Shown one piece after another: positions 6,826 to 10,766 of a stretch of DNA of 10,766 nt. This DNA is from Spirochaetales bacterium (GTDB lineage Bacteria; Spirochaetota; Spirochaetia; DTKZ01), in assembly GCA_031274005.1 (NCBI GenBank), contig JAISQU010000038.1, positions 1-10,766 on the forward strand, read 5' to 3'. Below the pieces are notes generated by a model. That model saw only the letters and a program-made list of their open reading frames with translations, did not search any database and was not told the DNA's origin. Positions within the stretch are counted from its first letter, which is position 1; the number at the start of each line of letters is the position of its first letter. Made by a program: the position numbers and the translations under genes.

Positions 6826-8286
6826 GTGCAGATCAGTGTTTTGGTTGTGGTGGTAATCTATATGATTGCCATGCTGGGCGTCGGGTTCTATTCATCAAAA
6901 AAAATAAACTCGACTACGGACTTTATGGTGGCGGGGCGGCGCATGGGGCCGATTCTGATGGCGGCCACTCTTGCGGCGACGGAAATCGGCGGCGGAAGTT
7001 CGCTGGGCGTTGTGGAGCAGGCCAGCACCTTGGGTAACGCCAAATGGGGACTGAGCGCGTCCTGGTACGTTCTGGCAATGGGCGTCTGCTTTGTTATTCT
7101 GACCTTTTTCGCCCCAAAATTGCGCGAAACCGAGGTAAAAACAGTGCCGGAATATTTCCGCAGAAAGTACGGCAAGCTGGCGGGCGTTTTTACCGCTATT
7201 ACGATGTTTTTACCCCTTATCGGTTTGACCGCAGGGCAGTTTATGGCTTCCGGTACGATTCTTTCGGTAATACTCGGTGTTGATTACAAAGTAGCGGTTG
7301 TGGCGATTACGGTTATCGTAACGATTTACGCTGTTATGGGAGGCATGTGGAGCGTCGCCATTACCGACCTTGTACAGATGGGCTTTATCATTTTCGGTAT
7401 GCTTCTGGCCGTACCCTTCGCGCTCAGTTTCGCCGGCGGCTGGGACACTGTTAAAACAAATGTGCCTCCCGAGATTTTTGATTTTACAACGGGCATCGGA
7501 GGTTTCAAGGGAATTACCGCGCTCATCATCATGTATGTGGCGACTTTTACCGTTGGGCAGGAAGCTGTATCCCGCTACTATTCGGCAAAAGACGGCAGCG
7601 CCGCCCGCGTCGGTTCCATTATATCGGCTGTCATCAACGCGGTGTACGCTTTTATCCCCACGATTCTGGGAATTATCATGCTGGCTCTTGTTAATATGGG
7701 TAAAGTTGATAAAAGCGTGATTCTCGCCAACGGGGCGCGGTACGCCCTGCCGGTGCTGGCCATTAACACAATGCCGCCGATTATCGTGGGCATACTTTTT
7801 GCGGGTATTATCTCGGCTACCATGTCCAGCGCCGATTCCGACCTTTTGGGTTCCGCGTCAATTTTCAGTAATGATATTTACAAGCAGTATATCCGCAAGG
7901 AAGCCGACGACAGGGAAGTCATGACGGTAACAAAAATCGGCATGGTTGGGGTTGCCGTACTGAGCCTGATAATCGCTTTTACCGCGACAAACCTTATCGG
8001 CCTCTTGATGTTCTGTTTTACCCTGCGGGCCGCCGGTTCCTTCTTTCCTTATGTAATCGGCCTGTACTGGAAAAAGTCCTCCACGGTGGGGGCGATTGCT
8101 TCTCTTATCGTAGGCAGCATTGTGTCGGTTATCTACGAGAAAAAACTGATTGAAGGGCTTACCTTTTTTGGCTGGGAACGCCAGCCGGTTATTCCGGGGC
8201 TTGTGCTTGCCCTTGTTGTGTTTGTCGGTCTTTCGCTGATTTTTCCGTCGAAGCGCGAAAGCGTCGAACTGCCGCCGGAAACCTGA
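6826..8286 (+). CDS. Sodium:solute symporter (SSS family)
   Basis: 486 residues with 12-13 likely membrane segments. The start is GTG 6826, set by CAGGAGGA at 6813-6820; there is no ATG in a better position, and the N-terminal membrane segment begins at residue 3. SSS features: the TDFMVAGRRMGP loop (31-42), AATEIGGGSSLGVVEQASTLG (51-70), VPEYFRRKYG (107-116) after the second membrane segment, GGMWSVAITDLVQ (172-184), and ATMSSADSDLLGS (331-343), which carries the serine/threonine residues of the Na2 site in this fold. The family imports sugars, proline, pantothenate, short carboxylates or similar solutes with sodium. The substrate cannot be read from the sequence. Its position between the D-aminoacylase and serine dehydratase genes suggests an amino acid, an N-acylated amino acid or a ureido acid (inference). 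The gene follows a hairpin-containing spacer, so its expression may be tuned separately from genes 1-5. Confidence 0.92.
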   Translation: MQISVLVVVVIYMIAMLGVGFYSSKKINSTTDFMVAGRRMGPILMAATLAATEIGGGSSLGVVEQASTLGNAKWGLSASWYVLAMGVCFVILTFFAPKLRETEVKTVPEYFRRKYGKLAGVFTAITMFLPLIGLTAGQFMASGTILSVILGVDYKVAVVAITVIVTIYAVMGGMWSVAITDLVQMGFIIFGMLLAVPFALSFAGGWDTVKTNVPPEIFDFTTGIGGFKGITALIIMYVATFTVGQEAVSRYYSAKDGSAARVGSIISAVINAVYAFIPTILGIIMLALVNMGKVDKSVILANGARYALPVLAINTMPPIIVGILFAGIISATMSSADSDLLGSASIFSNDIYKQYIRKEADDREVMTVTKIGMVGVAVLSLIIAFTATNLIGLLMFCFTLRAAGSFFPYVIGLYWKKSSTVGAIASLIVGSIVSVIYEKKLIEGLTFFGWERQPVIPGLVLALVVFVGLSLIFPSKRESVELPPET

Positions 8287-8294
8287 AGTTTCGC

Positions 8295-8334
8295 AAGGCC
8301 CTCCCCCGCGCCTGCCGGCGCGAGCGGGGCCCTT
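8295..8334 (+). promoter_or_regulatory. GC-rich stem-loop between the symporter and sdaAB
   Basis: CGCGCC (8307-8312) pairs with GGCGCG (8317-8322) across a TGCC loop. After an AGC bulge, CCCC (8303-8306) pairs with GGGG (8326-8329), and AAGG (8295-8298) can pair in part with CCTT (8331-8334). It has no T-tract on either strand, so it is not a canonical Rho-independent terminator. Ending about 16 bases before the preferred sdaAB start, it sits where a ribosome-binding site would be and could affect translation, mRNA processing or decay. Confidence 0.45.
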
Positions 8335-8350
8335 GAAAAAACCGGTTATT

Positions 8351-9016
8351 ATGAAAGAAATCAGCGCCTTTGACGTAATCGGGCCTGTTATGATAGGGCC
8401 CTCCAGTTCTCATACCGCCGGAGCGCTGAGAATCGCGCTCCTTGCGCGGAAGATGTTTAAACCGGAAATAGTCCGGGCCCGTTTTGTGCTCTACGGTTCC
8501 TTCGCGGAAACCTGCAGCGGGCACGGCATCGACAAGGCGCTTACGGCGGGCATTCTTGGTTTTGAGGCCGATGACCAGAGGATTCCCGAATCATTTTCGT
8601 ACGCGCGGGAAGCGGGTGTCGGACTTGAGTTTTCGCTGGACAGGGAAACAAAAGACCTGCATCCCAATACTGCGGATATTTACCTTACGGGCAGGCATGG
8701 GGAAAAAGTGCTGGTCCGGGGGGTCTCCCTTGGCGGCGGCCGCGCGGAAATCAGGGGCATTGACGGAGTGGAAATCAAACTTTCCGGTGACTATTACACA
8801 ATTTTTATTGAACACAGGGACGCGCCGGGGATAGCCGCTTTTATCACGGCAAAACTCAGCGAAAATCACATCAACATCGCTTTTATGCGGCTTTACCGGG
8901 AAGGCAAGGGCGAAAGCGCCTATACTATTATCGAGGCGGACGAGGAGATTCCGGAAGCCGTTGTTTCGGACATTGAAGAGCATGAACACATTACCAGCGC
9001 GATACTGATCCGGTAA
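8351..9016 (+). CDS. sdaAB: L-serine dehydratase, [4Fe-4S]-type, beta subunit
   Basis: 221 residues from ATG 8351, matching the family's usual length and N-terminus (MKEISAFDVIGPVMIGPSSSHTAGA). An in-frame TTG at 8333 would add six residues and start inside the upstream stem-loop. Neither start has a clear Shine-Dalgarno, so ATG 8351 is chosen by homology. The conserved IGPSSSHTAGA (about 15-25) is the substrate-binding signature, with S18-S20, H21 and T22. SGHGIDKALTAGILGF follows, and residues about 148-221 form a C-terminal ACT domain (YYTIFIEHRDAPGIAAF...), the usual regulatory ligand-binding fold. With the alpha subunit it deaminates L-serine to pyruvate and ammonia in the cytoplasm. The two-gene arrangement is typical of anaerobes such as clostridia; E. 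coli uses fused versions. It ends 17 bases before the alpha subunit gene. Confidence 0.93.
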   Translation: MKEISAFDVIGPVMIGPSSSHTAGALRIALLARKMFKPEIVRARFVLYGSFAETCSGHGIDKALTAGILGFEADDQRIPESFSYAREAGVGLEFSLDRETKDLHPNTADIYLTGRHGEKVLVRGVSLGGGRAEIRGIDGVEIKLSGDYYTIFIEHRDAPGIAAFITAKLSENHINIAFMRLYREGKGESAYTIIEADEEIPEAVVSDIEEHEHITSAILIR

Positions 9017-9033
9017 GCCCGCGGGAGAAACGC

Positions 9034-9912
9034 ATGAACTTTTGTTTTGGCAAAGAATTGTTGAGAATCTGTGAAAATGAAAAAATTCCCATAAGCGAAG
9101 CCATGCTCAGGCGGGAAATACATATTACGGGTACTGACCGCGGGGCCGCCCGTAAAATTATGGAACGTTCCTACCAGGTTATGAAGGGCGCGGTAAAAAA
9201 AGCGGCGGAAAATCCCCGGCCTTCCATGGGAGGGCTTATAGGAGGGGAGGCGGCCAAAATGCTCGCGCGCGGGCAAAAAACCCGTCCTGTCTGCGGCGCA
9301 GTCCTTTCCCGCGCCGCGGCCTACGCCCTCGGAGTGATGGAAGTCAACGCGTCTATGGGACTCATTGTGGCCGCTCCCACGGCGGGTTCATCGGGGGTTA
9401 TCCCCGGAGCTTTTCTTGCGGTGCAGGAAGAGTTCGGCTTTTCCGACGAAAAAATGACGGACGCCCTTTTTAATACCGCGGCTGTGGGATACCTTATCAC
9501 GCGCAACGCCACGGTTTCAGGCGCGCAGAGCGGCTGCCAGGCCGAGGTAGGCGCCGCTTCCGCCATGGCTGCTTCGGCTCTTGCTGAAATTATGGGCGCT
9601 TCTCCGGACGCCTGCCTTGCCGCCGCTTCTTCGGCCCTGTCCAATATGCTGGGTCTTGTCTGTGACCCCATAGCGGGTCTGGTGGAAGTTCCCTGCCAGA
9701 AACGTAACGCCCTGGGCGCGGCCAACGCCCTTGTCTGCGCGGAGATGGCCCTTTCCGGCATTCCTGAGCTTATTCCCTTTGATGAGATGGTTGATACCCT
9801 GTATCACGTAGGCCAGCGCATTCCCATAGAACTGCGCGAAACCGCTCTGGGAGGAGTTGCCGCAAGCCCCACGGGGCAGAGGCTCTGTTCAGAAATACGA
9901 AGCCGCGGCTGA
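9034..9912 (+). CDS. sdaAA: L-serine dehydratase, [4Fe-4S]-type, alpha subunit
   Basis: 292 residues, normal for a stand-alone alpha subunit. The start is ATG 9034 with GCGGGAG upstream (9019-9025). Three cysteines expected to bind the catalytic [4Fe-4S] cluster are present: C168 in SGAQSGCQAEVG, C210 in GLVCDPIAGLVE, and C221 in VPCQKRNALGAANA. Other family blocks are APTAGSSGVIPGAF (114-127), VNASMGLIVAA (104-114) and RNATVSGAQ (157-165). The free iron of the cluster activates the serine hydroxyl for dehydration, and the resulting enamine gives pyruvate and ammonia. The enzyme is oxygen-sensitive, which fits an anaerobe. It is the last gene of the + strand cluster and likely the last catabolic step, feeding central metabolism. 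The final codons include a 10-base palindrome, AGCCGCGGCT (9901-9910). Confidence 0.95.
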   Translation: MNFCFGKELLRICENEKIPISEAMLRREIHITGTDRGAARKIMERSYQVMKGAVKKAAENPRPSMGGLIGGEAAKMLARGQKTRPVCGAVLSRAAAYALGVMEVNASMGLIVAAPTAGSSGVIPGAFLAVQEEFGFSDEKMTDALFNTAAVGYLITRNATVSGAQSGCQAEVGAASAMAASALAEIMGASPDACLAAASSALSNMLGLVCDPIAGLVEVPCQKRNALGAANALVCAEMALSGIPELIPFDEMVDTLYHVGQRIPIELRETALGGVAASPTGQRLCSEIRSRG

Positions 9913-9926
9913 AGAATCGCGCTGTA

Positions 9927-10151
9927 CGCGGGTTTCGGCTGCTGCGGAAACCCGCGGGATGCTTTGCTATCAGCCTGTTGCGCTTACGGCCAAGCCATTG
10001 CCGCAATGGCTTGCAAGGTTCAAGACGGCGCAATTTTGCAGGGCAAAATTGCGGGGGCTGGTCGCAACGGAAGACCGTTGCTGCTCGCCCAAGCGTCCCG
10101 GGTAATGCGTTTTCGGGTCTTCCCGAAAATCTAAAGAGCCGTCTTCGGCTC
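9927..10151. repeat. Array of six perfect inverted repeats in the convergent intergenic region
   Basis: The gene-free stretch 9913-10177 contains six perfect stem-loops: 9927-9936/9947-9956 (10 bp, 10-base loop); 9991-10000/10004-10013 (10 bp, loop CCG); 10029-10039/10043-10053 (11 bp, loop AGG); 10064-10070/10075-10081 (7 bp, loop AAGA); 10110-10117/10122-10129 (8 bp, loop TCTT); 10136-10141/10146-10151 (6 bp, loop TCTT). The stems are unrelated in sequence, so this is neither a tandem repeat nor a CRISPR. Three share the same tetraloop (AAGA is the complement of TCTT). Most lack a T-tract. The array could be a 3' RNA structure, a transcription barrier between convergent genes, or a mobile or DNA-structural element. 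I do not recognise a named family. Confidence 0.7.
10131..10151 (-). terminator. Possible Rho-independent terminator of the - strand repeat-protein gene
   Basis: On the - strand the 6-bp stem GAGCCG/CGGCTC (10151-10136, loop AAGA) lies 26 bases after the stop of the repeat-protein gene and is followed by TTTAGATTTTC. A short GC-rich stem with an interrupted T-tract is weak but plausible for termination. It is also the last member of the hairpin array, so termination may not be its only role. Confidence 0.4.
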
Positions 10152-10177
10152 GTATTCGTTAGAAGTCCGACAGGCTG

Positions 10178-10765
10178 CTATTCGTAGAAGAGCGCGTAGC
10201 TTCCGTTACTTCCGCTGCCATACCGGTTAACTCTTAATATAACATATCCTGTTTTTGACGCGGTGAAACCTTGCCCGGCAGTATAGCCGGAATCAGTTGT
10301 AGGGAAAATATTTATACTATCGCTGTACCAGTACGCGGATACTACGATGTCGCCTGTTTTGGTACCATCACCCTGTTCTATGTCATTCCAGCGAACCGTA
10401 TACTTTGTTCCTGATGTTGCCAAAAAGTAATAATACTGGGATGCCGCGCTTATGGTGTTTGGCGTCCACTGTCTGGCGCTGATACTTGTTCCTATCAAAG
10501 GCAGCGGATTGGCGTCCATATCCCCGTACACAATCGCGTAGCTTCCGTTACCTCCGCTGCCATACCGGTTAACTCTTAACATAACATATCCTGTTTTTGA
10601 CGCGGTGAAACTGATCCCATTAGTGTAGCCGGAATCAGTTGTAGTGAAAATATTTATATTATCGCTGTACCAGTACGCGGTTACTGAGATGTCGCCCGTT
10701 TTAGTGCCATCACCCTGGTAGCTGTCATTCCACCGGACCGTATACTTTGTTCCCGATGTTGCTAG
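10178..10765 (-). repeat. Tandem 342-bp coding repeat (one full copy plus a 3'-shortened copy)
   Basis: TATACTTTGTTCC at 10741 recurs at 10399, and CATACCGGTTAACTCTTAA at 10561 recurs at 10219, both exactly 342 bases apart (114 codons). Over the aligned 206 bases (10561-10766 against 10219-10424) I count about 26 differences by eye, roughly 87% identity. The differences cluster around 10610-10626 and 10716-10723. The high DNA identity points to recent duplication or gene conversion, and more copies may lie beyond the window edge. Confidence 0.9.
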
Positions 10766-10766
10766 A
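10178..10766 (-). CDS. Repeat-containing, probably surface/secreted protein with beta-sandwich-like repeats (N-terminus outside window)
   Basis: The frame is open from the right window edge (codon at 10765) to TAG at 10180-10178, giving 195 visible residues; the ATG at 10582 is internal. The protein consists of a 114-residue unit (10765-10424) and a second, shorter copy of 81 residues ending at the stop (10423-10178). Each contains LATSGTKYTVRWND, GDGTKTGDI, YWYSD.INIF, TTDSGYT, FTASKTGYV.LRVNRYGSG and NGSYA. The pattern of aromatic and polar beta-strands with glycine turns, plus the closing 'TGYV.LRV..Y...GSYA', resembles pre-peptidase C-terminal (PPC)-like beta-sandwich domains. That is inference. 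No enzyme motif, signal peptide or anchor is visible in this part. It is convergent with the catabolic genes and has no obvious functional link to them. Similar repeats, as I recall, occur in spirochaete proteins. Confidence 0.75.
   Translation of the reverse strand, partial: LATSGTKYTVRWNDSYQGDGTKTGDISVTAYWYSDNINIFTTTDSGYTNGISFTASKTGYVMLRVNRYGSGGNGSYAIVYGDMDANPLPLIGTSISARQWTPNTISAASQYYYFLATSGTKYTVRWNDIEQGDGTKTGDIVVSAYWYSDSINIFPTTDSGYTAGQGFTASKTGYVILRVNRYGSGSNGSYALFYE

Noticed and set aside
6759..7037. TTG-initiated small protein overlapping the symporter start, preceded by AGGAGA
   Set aside because: It runs out of frame through the conserved symporter N-terminus and shows no recognisable domain. 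A very short leader peptide cannot be excluded, but nothing supports it.
9927..9956. Strong 10-bp hairpin after sdaAA as a Rho-independent terminator
   Set aside because: It is followed by GGATGCTTTGC with no T-tract, so canonical intrinsic termination is unlikely. It is kept only as part of the hairpin array.
9985..10060. tRNA-like gene suggested by GGTTCAAGAC at 10017-10026
   Set aside because: The T-loop-like string is not flanked by complementary stem bases, and no acceptor stem, D-arm or anticodon arm can be placed around it.
9857..10105. Small open frames across the hairpin region on either strand
   Set aside because: They overlap the end of sdaAA, have no convincing ribosome-binding site, and their sequence is dictated by the inverted repeats.
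9913..10177. CRISPR array or integron attC site
   Set aside because: The inverted repeats do not share a sequence or regular spacing, and no cas or integrase gene or attC core sites are seen.

Overview
The window is a metabolic gene cluster from an anaerobic bacterium: eight genes in a row on the + strand (1-9912), then a short structured intergenic stretch, then the 3' end of a repetitive, probably surface-associated protein gene on the - strand (10178-10766). Strong Shine-Dalgarno sites (GAGGAGGT, CAGGAGGA), a base composition that looks to be in the mid-50s % GC, an oxygen-labile [4Fe-4S] two-subunit serine dehydratase, and repeats of the 'GTKYTVRWND...GDGTKTGD' type point to an anaerobic gut-type bacterium. 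My best guess is a Treponema-like spirochaete, but this rests on recalled resemblance and is not proven by the sequence.

Layout: (1) a threonine-synthase-like PLP enzyme cut by the left window edge; (2) a YgeY-type M20 hydrolase overlapping it by 7 bases; (3) a D-hydantoinase/dihydropyrimidinase; (4) an NCS1 (CodB/allantoin/hydantoin type) permease; (5) a D-aminoacylase-family amidohydrolase; (6) a sodium:solute symporter (SSS) preceded by a 93-base AT-rich spacer with a hairpin; (7, 8) the beta and alpha subunits of a [4Fe-4S] L-serine dehydratase, preceded by a GC-rich stem-loop. Most junctions are 17-29 bases or overlapping, so genes 1-5 look like one transcript, with 6 and 7-8 probably co-transcribed or reached by read-through past regulatory hairpins.

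How they fit together (inference): two importers are each paired with a ring- or amide-opening hydrolase (hydantoinase + NCS1; D-aminoacylase + SSS). The M20 enzyme would remove an N-carbamoyl or N-acyl group, the PLP enzyme would work on the freed amino acid, and serine dehydratase would yield pyruvate and ammonia. The order PLP fold-II enzyme - YgeY - hydantoinase copies the E. coli ygeX-ygeY-hyuA island linked to anaerobic purine/urate-type catabolism, but with a ThrC-like protein where diaminopropionate ammonia-lyase (YgeX) would be.

The 265-base gap between the convergent genes (9913-10177) holds six perfect short inverted repeats with unrelated stems, three of them sharing the same TCTT/AAGA tetraloop. 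No family I know explains it, and it is the most unusual non-coding element here. No tRNA, rRNA, CRISPR or transposase gene was seen.
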